Below, piece after piece: positions 8,699-17,691 of a stretch of 64,000 bases of DNA; the first letter of the stretch is position 1, and each line of letters opens with the position of its first letter. A program made the position numbers and the translations under genes. The notes under the pieces were generated by a model, which searched no databases, was not told the origin of the DNA, and was given only the letters and a program-made list of their open reading frames with translations. Source of the stretch: Roseomonas sp. HF4 (GTDB lineage Bacteria > Pseudomonadota > Alphaproteobacteria > Acetobacterales > Acetobacteraceae); assembly GCF_005222755.1 (NCBI RefSeq), contig NZ_STGD01000007.1, positions 186,001 through 250,000 on the forward strand, in the 5' to 3' direction.

Positions 8699-9904
8699 TC
8701 AGCCGCGCGCCTGCTCCTCGGGCGGCCTGAGATGCCGGAACGCCCAGAGCAGGGCGAGGTCGTAGGCGATCTTGAGGCCGCCGCAGATCAGGAAGGGCGC
8801 GGCCTGCCAGCCGGCGGCGAAGAGGGCACCGGCGATCGCGGGGCCGGCCGCCGCCGCCAGGCTGCGCGGGACGGCCGTGAAGCTCGACGCCGCCGTGCGC
8901 TCGGGCGGCGTGACCACGGCCATGACGTAGGAGGTGCGCGTCGGCACGTCCATCTGCGACAGCGCGGACCGCAGCAGCAGCAGGCCGAGCGCCCAGGCGG
9001 CATCGGGCGCGAACATCGCCGCGATCAGGCAGAGGCTCGAGGGGATGTGCGTGAAGACCATCGTGTTGATCAGCCCGATCCGCCCCGCAAGCCACGCCGC
9101 GACCGGGAAGGAGAAGGCCGAGAGCACGCCCGACCAGAAGAAGAACAGCCCGGCCTGCGCCAGCGACAGGTCGAAGCGCTCGAACAGCCAGAGCGCCAGC
9201 AGCGCCTGCACGGCGAAGCCGCCGGCGAAGCTGTCGACGCTGAACAGGGCGGCCAGCTTCAGCACGATGCCGCGCGACGGGCCGAGCGGCGCATGGTTCG
9301 CGCGCCGCGCTTCGGGTGCGGCCGGGATGAGCGCGCGATAGGCGAGCAGGCAGCCGAGCCCGAGGGCGGCATAGAGGACGAAGGCCGAGCGCAGCGCCGC
9401 GACCTCGCCGAGCCCGAGCGTGGCGAGCGCCTGCGGCGCGCCCGCCGCGAGGGCGCCGGCCGCCGCGGCCAGCGCCCCCACCAGGCTGTAGCGGGCGAAG
9501 ACCTTGGTGCGGGCCGCATCTAGCGCCGCCTGGCTCAGCAGCGCCTGTTCCAGCGGGGCAAAGACACTGACGCTGCCGGCCGAAGGGTTGATCGTGCCGA
9601 TGAGGGCGATGGCGAGCAGCAGCGCGAAGCCGGTCGCCGCGGCGAAGCCGAGGCCTGTCGCGACCATCAGCAGCGCCGCGGCCAGCAGCATCCGGCGCGG
9701 ATCCGCGCGTCCGCCCAGCAGGCCGACGCCGAGCGTCATCATCGCCGAACCGAGCAGCGCGATCGTCGCCACCGCGCCGACCTCGCGCGCGCCGTAGCCT
9801 AGGGCGACGAGGTAGGCCGGCAGGACCACGGCGACCAGGCCGTCGCCGAAGTCCCGGATGCCGCGGGCGAGGATGACGTGCCGGATGGCGGCGCGGCCGG
9901 TCAT
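8699..9904 (-). CDS. MFS transporter
   Basis: A 401-residue inner-membrane protein with about 12 hydrophobic segments, for example VAVVLPAYLVALGYGAREV, AALLMVATGLGFAAATGFALL and AGLFFFWSGVLSAFSFPVAAWLAG. Loop motifs such as GGRADPRRMLL after helix 2 fit the major facilitator signature GxxxDRxGRR. The start MTGRAAIRH was chosen because the hydrophobic core begins soon after, but no clear ribosome site precedes it and a longer N-terminus is possible. It is convergent with the LysR gene, 16 bases apart. Substrate unknown; the late loop PTRTSYVMAVVTPPERTAA is typical of drug/sugar efflux MFS members. Confidence 0.88.
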   Translation of the reverse strand: MTGRAAIRHVILARGIRDFGDGLVAVVLPAYLVALGYGAREVGAVATIALLGSAMMTLGVGLLGGRADPRRMLLAAALLMVATGLGFAAATGFALLLAIALIGTINPSAGSVSVFAPLEQALLSQAALDAARTKVFARYSLVGALAAAAGALAAGAPQALATLGLGEVAALRSAFVLYAALGLGCLLAYRALIPAAPEARRANHAPLGPSRGIVLKLAALFSVDSFAGGFAVQALLALWLFERFDLSLAQAGLFFFWSGVLSAFSFPVAAWLAGRIGLINTMVFTHIPSSLCLIAAMFAPDAAWALGLLLLRSALSQMDVPTRTSYVMAVVTPPERTAASSFTAVPRSLAAAAGPAIAGALFAAGWQAAPFLICGGLKIAYDLALLWAFRHLRPPEEQARG

Positions 9905-10025
9905 GCGGCGCGCCGTGGGCGGCGGGTCATCGGCCGCGCATCGCGGGAATGCGGGATGGCGCGCATCGGCGCCCCTTCTCCGGCGCGGCGCGCCGGGACA
10001 TGGACGCGAGTCGTGGGCCGCGGCC

Positions 10026-10376
10026 TCACGGGGCGATCGCGTGCGGTGCCTCGGGCGGCACGATGGCGAGGCGCGCGCCGTGGTCGCGCGCCTGGGCGAG
10101 CCGCCGGACCTGGATCCGGCCGGCCTCGGCCTGTCCGGCATCGACGGGCTGCAGCGTGTTGCCGCTGCCCCACCCGTCCTGAACGTCGACGGCAAGGCCC
10201 GGCTCGCGGAACCGGCCGCGCGGCCCCGCGAGATGCATGGCGGCGTGGACGCTCCAGGGCGGGGCATCGAACCGAACGGCCAGGCGTTCGGCCTTCGCGT
10301 ACGCGATGCCGGGCGCGGCGATGGCCTCCGCGGCAGCGACCAGCGCCGCCGGGCGCCCGAAGATCAATCCGCGCAT
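10026..10376 (-). pseudogene. Decayed NMT1/THI5-like ABC solute-binding protein (N-terminal remnant)
   Basis: An open stretch of 116 codons whose middle reads LAVRFDAPPWSVHAAMHLAG, then RGRFREPGLAVDVQDGWGSGNTLQPVDAGQAEAG. This matches the opening of SsuA/THI5-like substrate-binding proteins, normally of the form 'DWxPxxxHAxxYxAxxxGxFxxxGLDVxxxxGxGSxxxxxxVxxGxADxG'. The reading frame stops after about 115 residues, whereas such proteins are normally 310-340 long. No continuation is obvious in the 120 bases before the MFS gene, and no ABC permease or ATPase partners are nearby. I read it as a relic. The identification rests on motif resemblance alone. Confidence 0.55.
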
Positions 10377-10380
10377 GCCC

Positions 10381-11058
10381 GTTCTCCCTGCTGGTTCCGT
10401 GCCTCGCGCAGTCTCGCGGTCCGCGCCGCGTCGACCGCGACGGCGGAGCGCGTGCGGGCCGCCCTCGGGGTCACCTCGCCATTCCACACGTCGCGCGCAA
10501 CCGCCGCGAACTCCCGTCCCCGGACACCTTGGGCGTGCCGTCGCCGACCGCGGTGATGGCGACCGCCAGCGGCACCGCGTCGTCCGAAAGCCTGTCGCTG
10601 TCGCTGTGGTCGGTCAAGCGGCAGGTGCCCCCGGGCCGGGTGGCGATCTCGTCCCGGGCCACGCGCTCCGCGTCATTGGGCAGCGCGGCGCGGTAGCCAT
10701 GCATGCGGTCGGCATCGCCGCGCTGCGCCAGGCGCCCGGTCTCCCGCGTGCCCACGTGGCAGGCCGCGTGTTGCGCGCGCAGGCCGCGCAGCACGCGAAC
10801 ATCGAGGCCGATCGCCATCCCCGGTGTCTCGTCCATGATGCCGGCGCTGAACAGTCCCGGCGGCGTCGCCGAGAACCGGGCGACCATCCCATTTCGCCCG
10901 CGCGGCGGCCACCGCCTCGGCGATGGCGCCGAGGTGCTGCGCGATCGGCCTGGCCTGCGTGACCAATGCGCGCTGCGCGAATCGCGGACCGCGCCGGAGC
11001 AGTCCATCGCGTCCCTGACGGTCCAGGAGCGGGTCGCCGTGCCGCCGCGGAACGACGA
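10381..11058 (-). pseudogene. Degenerate coding remnant, unidentified
   Basis: On the reverse strand a protein-like stretch containing ATPPGLFSAGIMDETPGMAI and ALPNDAERVARDEIATRPGG runs from about 10870 to 10530. It then appears to continue in another frame as EFAAVARDVWNGEVTPRAARTR (about 10500-10400). Frame changes and the lack of one full-length reading frame indicate a frameshifted gene. I do not recognise the family. It lies just upstream of the decayed solute-binding protein remnant, so the two may be parts of one lost catabolic operon. No intact gene is seen between 9905 and 11293. Confidence 0.35.
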
Positions 11059-11293
11059 CTACGACCGGCTGATCGGCGCGATGGTCATTGCCGGCCTGCG
11101 TGCCGGCCGGGCGATGTCGGGCGGTGGGCGGGCGCTGCATCGCGTGTCTGCGGGATGTCGTCTCCGGGCTGCGGCGCTTCCGCGGCTGTCGGCCTGCGGG
11201 CAGCATCCCATGCTTGCGCCGTTCCGCGCGCTGCGGCCGGCGCAGGTGAACCCGCCGACGGCAGGCGGCGAACCTGGCAGAGCCAGCACACGG

Positions 11294-12466
11294 TCAGCGC
11301 GCCGCGAACAGCCGGCCGGAGGCGATGCGCGCCCCCTCTGCCATCGCGCGCAGCTTCGCCCAGGCGACGTCGCCGGCGACGCGGCCGCGCCCCGCGGACG
11401 TGTCGAAGCCGCAATCGGTGCCGGCCATGACGCGGGTGGGATCGCCGACGACGCGTGCGGCGCGCTCGAGCCGCTCCGCGACGAGTTCCGGATGCTCGAC
11501 GAAATTCGTCGTCGTATCCAGGACGCCGGCCACCAGCAGCTGGTCGTCCGCCAGGGGCATCCTGGCGAGGACGCCGATCTCGTGGGCATGGCGCGGATTG
11601 GCGAAGGGCAGGACGAAGCCACCGACCCTCGCCTTCATGATCACCGGCAGTATCTCCGCGAGCGGCACGTCCGCGTCGTGGGGACCCTCGTAATTGCCCC
11701 AGCACACATGCAGGCGGACGCGGTCGCGCGGAATGCCCTCGAGCGCGGCGTTGATCGTCGCGACCACACGCTCGCAGAAGCCGAGGAAGTCCGACAGCGG
11801 GCGATCCTGGTAGAGGCCATGCCGCTCGAGCGCCAGGTCCGGGCAGTCGAGCTGCAGCAGGAAGCCGTGCGCCACGATGGCGCGGTATTCGACCGCGAGC
11901 GCCTTCCCGAGCGCGGCGAGGTAGGCGTCCTCGGTGTCGTAGAAGCGGTTCTCGACGATCGACCCGATGATGCCGGGCGACGGCGCGGTCATGAAGGCTT
12001 CGGCATAGCGGCCCTTCTGCGCGTCCAGCGTAGCGGCGAAGTCGTCGCATTCGGCCTCGATCGCCGTGGTGTCGCCATAGGTCACCTCGCCGATCGCGGC
12101 CGGGAGGTGGCTGGTATGGGAGACCGCTTCCGCCGGCGCGGCCTCGCGCAGCGCCTCCTGGTAGTCGGGGTAGGATTTCAGGTCCTGCCAGACCGGTCGC
12201 TGGCTCTCGTCCCCGAGGCCCGTCAGGCGGTGGCGCAGGTAGAGGACGAAGGATTCGCGCTGCTGCTCGCCGTTGTTGATGATGTCGAGACCGCAGGCGA
12301 TCTGCTGCGGCACGACGGCACGCAGCGCTGCGCGGCCGGCCGCCTCGATCTCGCGCTCATCCACCGGCTCGCCGCGGACGCGGCGCGCATAGAGGCGCGT
12401 GAGCGCCCGGGGCCGCGGCAGGCTGCCGGTGTGGGTGGTGTAGATGCGGGTTTCGCTGCGCTTCAT
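11294..12466 (-). CDS. Cobalamin-independent methionine synthase-like protein (MetE C-terminal domain family)
   Basis: 390 residues forming a single UROD/MetE-like TIM barrel. Markers are TTHTGSLPRP at the N-terminus, CGLDIINNGEQQR, the zinc-ligand block RVRLHVCWGNYEGPHDADVPL (His and Cys), and a late Cys in VMAGTDCGFDTSAGRG. Proteins of this short type (YxjG/YxjH-like) transfer a methyl group to a thiol or process related substrates, and often replace or supplement full MetE. The start is MKRSETRIYTTHTG, where conservation begins. It stands alone between a decayed region and the polyketide synthase cassette. True methionine synthesis is not certain. Confidence 0.88.
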   Translation of the reverse strand: MKRSETRIYTTHTGSLPRPRALTRLYARRVRGEPVDEREIEAAGRAALRAVVPQQIACGLDIINNGEQQRESFVLYLRHRLTGLGDESQRPVWQDLKSYPDYQEALREAAPAEAVSHTSHLPAAIGEVTYGDTTAIEAECDDFAATLDAQKGRYAEAFMTAPSPGIIGSIVENRFYDTEDAYLAALGKALAVEYRAIVAHGFLLQLDCPDLALERHGLYQDRPLSDFLGFCERVVATINAALEGIPRDRVRLHVCWGNYEGPHDADVPLAEILPVIMKARVGGFVLPFANPRHAHEIGVLARMPLADDQLLVAGVLDTTTNFVEHPELVAERLERAARVVGDPTRVMAGTDCGFDTSAGRGRVAGDVAWAKLRAMAEGARIASGRLFAAR

Positions 12467-12923
12467 GCTTCCGTCCGCCCTTGTCCGATGCATTGGCCGA
12501 GTTCGGCGCCGAGCGCCTGCTTGCATGACCCTGCCCCCCGGCTGCGGTCTTGAAAACTCCCTGTTCGTCGCGTCAGGAAATCCCCGGGAGGATCAGGATC
12601 GTCCCCGGCATGCTGCCATATGCGCTGAAGTCTCCCTGTTCTGCCGCTTGCGTGCCGGCCGACCGCCGCGCCGTCGAGGCCGGCGGGGCAGGGAACCCAC
12701 GCGCGCCGGTGGGTCTCGATGGTCTGCCGATCGCCTGTGTGCGAGAATGACGCGCGTCCCGGTCGTGGCCCCTGGACCGCTGCGGGCAACGGCGTGCGGG
12801 GCGCCCCGGGGCGCGCTGGACAACGCCGGAATTTCCATCACGTTTGACCCCGCCTGCCCGTTGGCGCGAGCGGAAGGTGGTCGGTCCCTGCCCGCAATCG
12901 CCCAGACATGACGGGACGAGCGT
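12467..12923. other. Intergenic stretch with no recognised gene
   Basis: 457 bases between the MetE-like gene and the type III PKS gene, which point away from each other. Short open frames exist on both strands but none has a family motif or a supported start. It should contain the promoters for both flanking genes. I see no clear inverted repeat. Confidence 0.6.
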
Positions 12924-13988
12924 ATGCAATCAGTCTACATCAACCGGATCGCGTGTGCCGTTCCGCCCAACCAGGTGCACGAGGCGTTCTCCATCTTCGC
13001 TGGGCGGCAGGTCCTGCAGGGCCGCGATTCGACGACATTCGCGCGCATGGCGGCCCGCAGCCAGATCCAGAGCCGGTGGTCCGTGCTCACACCCTCGGAG
13101 CCGCTCGGCAGCGGAACCGCCTGCGGCTTCTACCAATGGGGCGGCGCATTCCCGTCCACGAAAACCCGCATGCAGCGCTACGAAGCGGCGGCGCCGGCCC
13201 TGGCCGAAGCCGCGCTGGACGCGCTCGGCCTCGGGGAGGAAGCGCCTCGCGTCACGCACATCGTGTTCGCGAGTTGCACGGGCTTCGCCGCCCCCGGGCT
13301 CGATCACTGGATCATCAACCGGTACGGCATCCGCGGCAGCGTGGAGCGCAGCATCATCGGCTTCATGGGATGCCAGGCTGCGATCAACGCGCTCAAGTTC
13401 GCGTGGCACATCGTGCGCAGCGATCCCGGTGCCCGCGTGCTGGTCGTCTGCCTCGAACTCTGCACCCTGCACCTCCAGCAGACGTCGGCGATCGAGCAAC
13501 TGCTCTCCTTCCTGATCTTCGCCGATGGCTGCGCGACCGCGCTCGTCAGCGCCGAGCCGGGCGGGCTCAGGGTGGACGGCTTCCATGCCGGCCTGGTGCC
13601 GCAGGCGGCGGACCAGATCACCTGGCGGATCGGCGACGCCGGCTTCGACATGACGCTCTCGGGCCTCGTGCCGTTCACCCTGGCCCACGCGCTGCCGGAG
13701 TGGCGCCACGAGATCCTGGGCGGCGCGGATACGTCGGAGATCGACCTGTGGGCGGTCCATCCCGGCGGGCGCAGCATCCTCGACGCCGTGGCGCACGGGC
13801 TCGACCTGCCCGCCGACGCCCTGGATGAGAGCCGCGCGGTGCTGCAGGAGAACGGCAACATGTCCTCGGCCACGGTCATGTTCGTGCTGCGCGACATGAT
13901 GGCGCGCGCGCAGCCGGGCCAGCGCGGATGCGCCATGGCCTTCGGACCGGGACTCTCGGCGGAGACGATGCGGTTCGTGTGCGCCTGA
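12924..13988 (+). CDS. Type III polyketide synthase (chalcone/alkylresorcinol synthase-like)
   Basis: 354 residues with the complete thiolase-fold catalytic triad of type III PKSs: Cys150 in GFMGCQAAINALKFA, His279 in DLWAVHPGGRSILDAV, and Asn312 in QENGNMSSATVMFVL. The GFGPG-like loop is present as MAFGPGLSAETMRF. Such homodimeric enzymes extend an acyl-CoA or acyl-ACP starter with malonyl-CoA and cyclise it to alkylresorcinols or alkylpyrones. It is the first gene of a tightly coupled trio (a one-base overlap with the methyltransferase gene). The order PKS, methyltransferase, flavoprotein resembles the Streptomyces srsABC phenolic lipid cassette. The product (methylated, hydroxylated phenolic lipid or quinone) is inferred. 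Confidence 0.95.
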   Translation: MQSVYINRIACAVPPNQVHEAFSIFAGRQVLQGRDSTTFARMAARSQIQSRWSVLTPSEPLGSGTACGFYQWGGAFPSTKTRMQRYEAAAPALAEAALDALGLGEEAPRVTHIVFASCTGFAAPGLDHWIINRYGIRGSVERSIIGFMGCQAAINALKFAWHIVRSDPGARVLVVCLELCTLHLQQTSAIEQLLSFLIFADGCATALVSAEPGGLRVDGFHAGLVPQAADQITWRIGDAGFDMTLSGLVPFTLAHALPEWRHEILGGADTSEIDLWAVHPGGRSILDAVAHGLDLPADALDESRAVLQENGNMSSATVMFVLRDMMARAQPGQRGCAMAFGPGLSAETMRFVCA

Positions 13989-14689
13989 TGGCGGGCTTCC
14001 GGCTCTCCGCGCGCAGCACCGAGCCGGAGTGGATGGACGACGCCGCGCAGGGCGATGCCGCGTTCCGGAGCGCGCTTCGGGACCTCGAATTCCTCAACCG
14101 CATCAGCCTCGGCTACCGGCCCACCCTCGCATGGCTCGACGGGCTGGTTGCGCGAAGGGGTGCGACCACGCTCTCGGTCCTCGATGTCGGTGCGGGCGGC
14201 GGCGACATGCTGCGCCGGATCGCCCGCTGGGGCGTCGCGCGCGGCGTCACGCTCGAACTCACCGGCCTCGACCGCAGCCCGGCCGCCGCGGCGGCGGCGC
14301 GCGACGCCGGCACGCCGGGGTCCTGGATCACCGCGGACCTTTTCGACCTGCCGCGCGACGCGCGCTTCGACGTGGTGATCTCGGCGCTCTTCACGCACCA
14401 TCTTCCCGATGCCGAACTGGCGCGCTTCCTGCTCTGGATGGAGGCGCACGCCCGGCTCGGCTGGATGATCAACGACATCCACCGCCACGCGGTGCCGTGG
14501 TACGGGCTTTGGGCCGGTACGCGGCTGCTCCGCCTCGATCCGATGGTGGTGCATGATTCCACGGTCTCGGTCGCGCGCGCCTTCACACGGGCCGACTGGA
14601 CCAGGCTGACGGCCGAGGCGGGCCTCGACGCCCGGGTGACGTGGCGATTCCCCTTCCGCTGGTCCGTGTCCCGGGACGTCGCCCCGTGA
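13988..14689 (+). CDS. Class I SAM-dependent methyltransferase of the type III PKS cassette
   Basis: 233 residues. The SAM-binding motif I is VLDVGAGGGDMLRRIARWG near residue 61, followed by an acidic motif II region (LTGLDRSPAAAAAARDAG) and DVVISALFTHHLPDAELARFL (motif IV/post). The start ATG shares its first base with the stop of the PKS gene (TGATG), which indicates translational coupling and picks this start over in-frame upstream ones. By analogy with SrsB and BpsB it probably methylates the polyketide product on oxygen or carbon. UbiE-like quinone methyltransferases are the other near relatives. Confidence 0.9.
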   Translation: MAGFRLSARSTEPEWMDDAAQGDAAFRSALRDLEFLNRISLGYRPTLAWLDGLVARRGATTLSVLDVGAGGGDMLRRIARWGVARGVTLELTGLDRSPAAAAAARDAGTPGSWITADLFDLPRDARFDVVISALFTHHLPDAELARFLLWMEAHARLGWMINDIHRHAVPWYGLWAGTRLLRLDPMVVHDSTVSVARAFTRADWTRLTAEAGLDARVTWRFPFRWSVSRDVAP

Positions 14690-15837
14690 GCGGCGTCGCG
14701 CGGGATGCCGATGTGCTCGTCGCGGGCGGCGGTCCCGCAGGCGCCGCCTGCGCGATCCGGCTCGCGCGCGCGGGGCGCCATGTCCTGCTCGTGGAGCGGG
14801 AGGCGGGACCGCGCGAGAAGGTCTGCGGGGAGTTCCTCGGCGCCGATGCGCAGGCCTGCCTCGCGGCACTCGGGATCGATCTTCCCGCGCTCGGTGCCGT
14901 GCGGATCACGGAGGCGAGGATCGCGCGCCGCGCCGCCCATGCCGCCTTCGCACTCCCCTTCGCGGCCTGGGGCTTGCCGCGCAGCGTGCTGGACGAGGCG
15001 CTGCTCCGGGCCGCCGCGGCGGCGGGGGCCACCGTCCTGCGGGGCCGCTCCGTGACCGATGCAACGCGCGAGGGCGACGCCTGGTGCCTGCGGCTGGCGG
15101 ACGGGGCAAGGCTGCGCGCGCCGCACCTCGTGCTCGCCACCGGCAAGCGTCCGCTCCGGGGCTTCGCGCGGGCGGGGGCGACGGAGGGATGGATCGGGGC
15201 GAAGCTGCACCTCCGCCTGCGCGCGCCGCTCGATGCCGTCGTGCTGCTGCCCTTCGCCGGGAGCTATGCCGGCCTGCAGCCGAGCGGCGATGGCATGGCC
15301 AACCTCTGTGCGGCGCTGGCGCCCGGGGCGGCCGGCGAAGCGCGCGACGCGGAGCGCTTCGTCGGCTCGGTGCGCGCCGGATCGCCGCTCGCCGCGGCGC
15401 TGCTGGGCGGCGCGCAGCCGTGCATGCCGCGCCCGCTGACCGTGGCCGGCGTGCCCTACGGCTTCCTGCACCGGGACGCGCCGGCTGCCGACCCGGCGCT
15501 CTGGCGCCTCGGCGACCAGTTCGCGGTCATCCCGTCCTTCCTCGGCGACGGCATGGCCATGGCGCTTGCGGGCGGCATCGCGGCGGGCGCGGCGATCGTG
15601 TCCGGCGGATCGGCGCCGGATTTTCACGCAGGCTGGCGGCGGCAGCTCGCGGGGCCGATGCGGATCGCCGGCCTTACCGGCTTCGTCCTGCGGCGGGCGC
15701 CCGGTCTCTTCGCGGATGCCGTCGCGACGGTGCCGGGCCTGGCGCGCCTCGTGGCCCGGCGCACCCGCGTGATCGGTGCCGAACGACCGGTCCCGGCTGC
15801 CGCCGTGCCGGGCAGGCCCATGGCGGGGCTCCGCTGA
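14686..15837 (+). CDS. FAD-dependent oxidoreductase (geranylgeranyl reductase/monooxygenase-like) of the type III PKS cassette
   Basis: 383 residues. The N-terminal FAD motif is DVLVAGGGPAGAACAIRLARAGR, followed by the ribityl-binding strand HVLLVEREAGPREKVCGEFL and a later FAD-closing motif FLGDGMAMALAGGIAAG. The KVCGE motif and length match the geranylgeranyl reductase/aromatic hydroxylase family. A GTG start overlapping the methyltransferase stop (GTGA) was chosen; a GTG 45 bases upstream is the alternative. As the third gene of the cassette it would play the SrsC role, hydroxylating or oxidising the resorcinol ring towards a quinone, or else reduce a double bond. Confidence 0.9.
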   Translation: MSGVARDADVLVAGGGPAGAACAIRLARAGRHVLLVEREAGPREKVCGEFLGADAQACLAALGIDLPALGAVRITEARIARRAAHAAFALPFAAWGLPRSVLDEALLRAAAAAGATVLRGRSVTDATREGDAWCLRLADGARLRAPHLVLATGKRPLRGFARAGATEGWIGAKLHLRLRAPLDAVVLLPFAGSYAGLQPSGDGMANLCAALAPGAAGEARDAERFVGSVRAGSPLAAALLGGAQPCMPRPLTVAGVPYGFLHRDAPAADPALWRLGDQFAVIPSFLGDGMAMALAGGIAAGAAIVSGGSAPDFHAGWRRQLAGPMRIAGLTGFVLRRAPGLFADAVATVPGLARLVARRTRVIGAERPVPAAAVPGRPMAGLR

Positions 15838-15874
15838 GCGACGTCTGCCGGGCCGGGGAATCCCGGGCGGGACG

Positions 15875-16993
15875 CTACCCGCGCCGCAGCGCGGCCGCCG
15901 GGGACAGGCGGACGGCGCGCCAGGCGGGATAGAGCGCGCCGACGGCACAGAGCACCAGGGCGCCCGCCAGCGGCACCAGCAGCCCGCCCACGCTCGGCTT
16001 GAAGGAGATGTAGCTCCCGATCGCGGGGATCGCCTCGAACAGCCCGGTGAAGGCGATGCCGATGCCGACGCCGAGCATGCAGCCGATGACGCCGAGCATC
16101 GTCCCTTCGAGCAGGATGAGCCCGAGCAGGCGTCCGTCGGACCAGCCGATGGCGGAGATCATGCCGATCTCCCGCGTGCGTTCCTGCACCGACATCAGCT
16201 GAGTGCTGAGGACATTGAGGCCGCCCAGCGCGAGCGCCATGAGCGACACCGCGAGGGAGACCGCGTCGAGCACGGCGATGTTGCGGTCATGGTCCATCGC
16301 CTCGGCGGCCTCGGAGACGATGACCGGGCCCACGGCCGCCAGCGCCGCGCCCACTTCCGCCCGGCGGCCGGCGGATTGCGGGCCGGCCAGCCTGATGTGG
16401 AACCCGGTGACCTGTCCCGGGCGGTAGGTGATGGCCTGGAGCGTCTCGAGCGGCATCAGGACGACGCTCCGGTTCATCCGCGAGGCCCACCTGGCGATCC
16501 CGACCACCTCGAAGCTTTCCTCGGCGAGGTCGACGCGCATGCCGGGCGCGAGGCCGAGGCTCTCGGCAATGACGTCGCCCAGCACGACGTGCCGTTCGTC
16601 GCCGGCCCGCAGGTTGCGTCCGGCCACGATGGGCGCGTTGCGCACCGCCGCCGCCGTCGCGGGCACCCCTGCGGCCAGGAGCGGCCGTGCCCGCGCATCG
16701 GACACGAAGGCGATCAGTTCGCGATTCACCTCGGCCACGCCGGGAACCGCGGCCAGCCGTTCGCCGAGGGCTTCCGGCAGCCGGCCGCCGAACGCATCCG
16801 TCGCGGCGCGCTGCGTCACCACGAGGTCGGCGCCGCGCTCGCCGAGGCTGTCGCCGACGCCGGCCTTGATGCCCTGGCCGAGGGAGAGCAGTGCGATCGC
16901 GCCGCCGACCGCGACGCCGATGCCGAGGATCGAAAGCAGGGTCCGCGCCGGGCGCCGGCGCAGATTGCTGAGCGCGAGGCCGAACAGGTTCAT
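15875..16993 (-). CDS. ABC transporter permease, FtsX/MacB (LolC/E-like) family
   Basis: 372 residues: one N-terminal transmembrane helix (NLRRRPARTLLSILGIGVAVGGAIALLSLG), a periplasmic MacB-PCD domain of about 200 residues, and three C-terminal helices (about 235-365) ending AWRAVRLSPAAALRRG. That architecture defines the MacB/LolCDE superfamily, whose members extract or expel lipids and peptides by mechanotransmission. Its start overlaps the ATPase stop by four bases. It converges on the PKS cassette with only 37 bases between the stops. Together with the MlaC-like gene this looks like a lipid export system. Confidence 0.92.
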   Translation of the reverse strand: MNLFGLALSNLRRRPARTLLSILGIGVAVGGAIALLSLGQGIKAGVGDSLGERGADLVVTQRAATDAFGGRLPEALGERLAAVPGVAEVNRELIAFVSDARARPLLAAGVPATAAAVRNAPIVAGRNLRAGDERHVVLGDVIAESLGLAPGMRVDLAEESFEVVGIARWASRMNRSVVLMPLETLQAITYRPGQVTGFHIRLAGPQSAGRRAEVGAALAAVGPVIVSEAAEAMDHDRNIAVLDAVSLAVSLMALALGGLNVLSTQLMSVQERTREIGMISAIGWSDGRLLGLILLEGTMLGVIGCMLGVGIGIAFTGLFEAIPAIGSYISFKPSVGGLLVPLAGALVLCAVGALYPAWRAVRLSPAAALRRG

Positions 16994-17691
16994 GCCGCCT
17001 CCCGGTCCTGGCGCTCATCCGACACCACGTTCCCGTCATGCATGCGGATGCGCCGCGGACAGCGGGCCGCGAGCGCGGGATCGTGCGTCACCATCAGCAG
17101 GGTCATGCCGCTGTCCTGCGGCAGGCCGAGCAGCAGCGCGGCGACGGTCTCGGCATTCGCGCTGTCGAGGCTGCCGGTCGGCTCGTCCGCGAGAAGCAGG
17201 GCCGGGCGGCGCACCAGCGCGCGCGCGATGGCGACGCGCTGGCGCTCGCCGCCCGAGAGCTCAGCCGGCAGGTGCCCCGTACGGGCCGCGAGCCCCACGC
17301 GCGCCAGCGCCGTGGCGGCCTGGTCGCGCTGCGCGCGGCCGCTCAGGCCGCCACCCATCAGCGCGAGCTCGACGTTCTGCAGGGCGGTCAGCGTCGGCAG
17401 CAGGTTGAACTCCTGGAACACGATCGCGATGTCATTCCGCCGCAGCGCAGTCCACTCGCGCCGCGCGACGACCGGCCGGCCCTGCCACAGGACGCGGCCC
17501 GCGCTGGGCACGTCGATCCCGCCGGCCAGGTTCAGCAGGCAGGTCTTGCCGGAGCCGCTGCGGCCGGTGAGCGCGACGCACTCGCCGGCGCCGATCGCGA
17601 GGCTGACATCGCGGAGCGCCGTCACATGGCCGCCGTCGAAGCTGCGCGACACCCGGTCGAAGGCGAGCAGCGCACGCGCGTCCGCGTTCAC
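16990..17691 (-). CDS. ABC transporter ATP-binding protein (LolD/MacB-type)
   Basis: 233 residues with intact motifs: Walker A ALTGRSGSGKTCLLNL near residue 43, Q-loop VFQEFNLLPTL, signature LSGGERQRVAIARAL, Walker B ALLLADEPTGSLD, and the H-loop His in LMVTHDPALAARC. The GTG start overlaps the stop of the MlaC-like gene (GTGA). It powers the FtsX-type permease encoded next. The DEPTGSLD sequence is typical of the MacB/LolD clade. Confidence 0.94.
   Translation of the reverse strand: MNADARALLAFDRVSRSFDGGHVTALRDVSLAIGAGECVALTGRSGSGKTCLLNLAGGIDVPSAGRVLWQGRPVVARREWTALRRNDIAIVFQEFNLLPTLTALQNVELALMGGGLSGRAQRDQAATALARVGLAARTGHLPAELSGGERQRVAIARALVRRPALLLADEPTGSLDSANAETVAALLLGLPQDSGMTLLMVTHDPALAARCPRRIRMHDGNVVSDERQDREAA

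Noticed and set aside
10703-12553. A 616-codon open frame on the + strand
   Set aside because: It lies antisense to the well-supported MetE-like gene (11294-12466) and its translation is Arg/Gly/His-rich without family motifs; it is an artefact of high GC.
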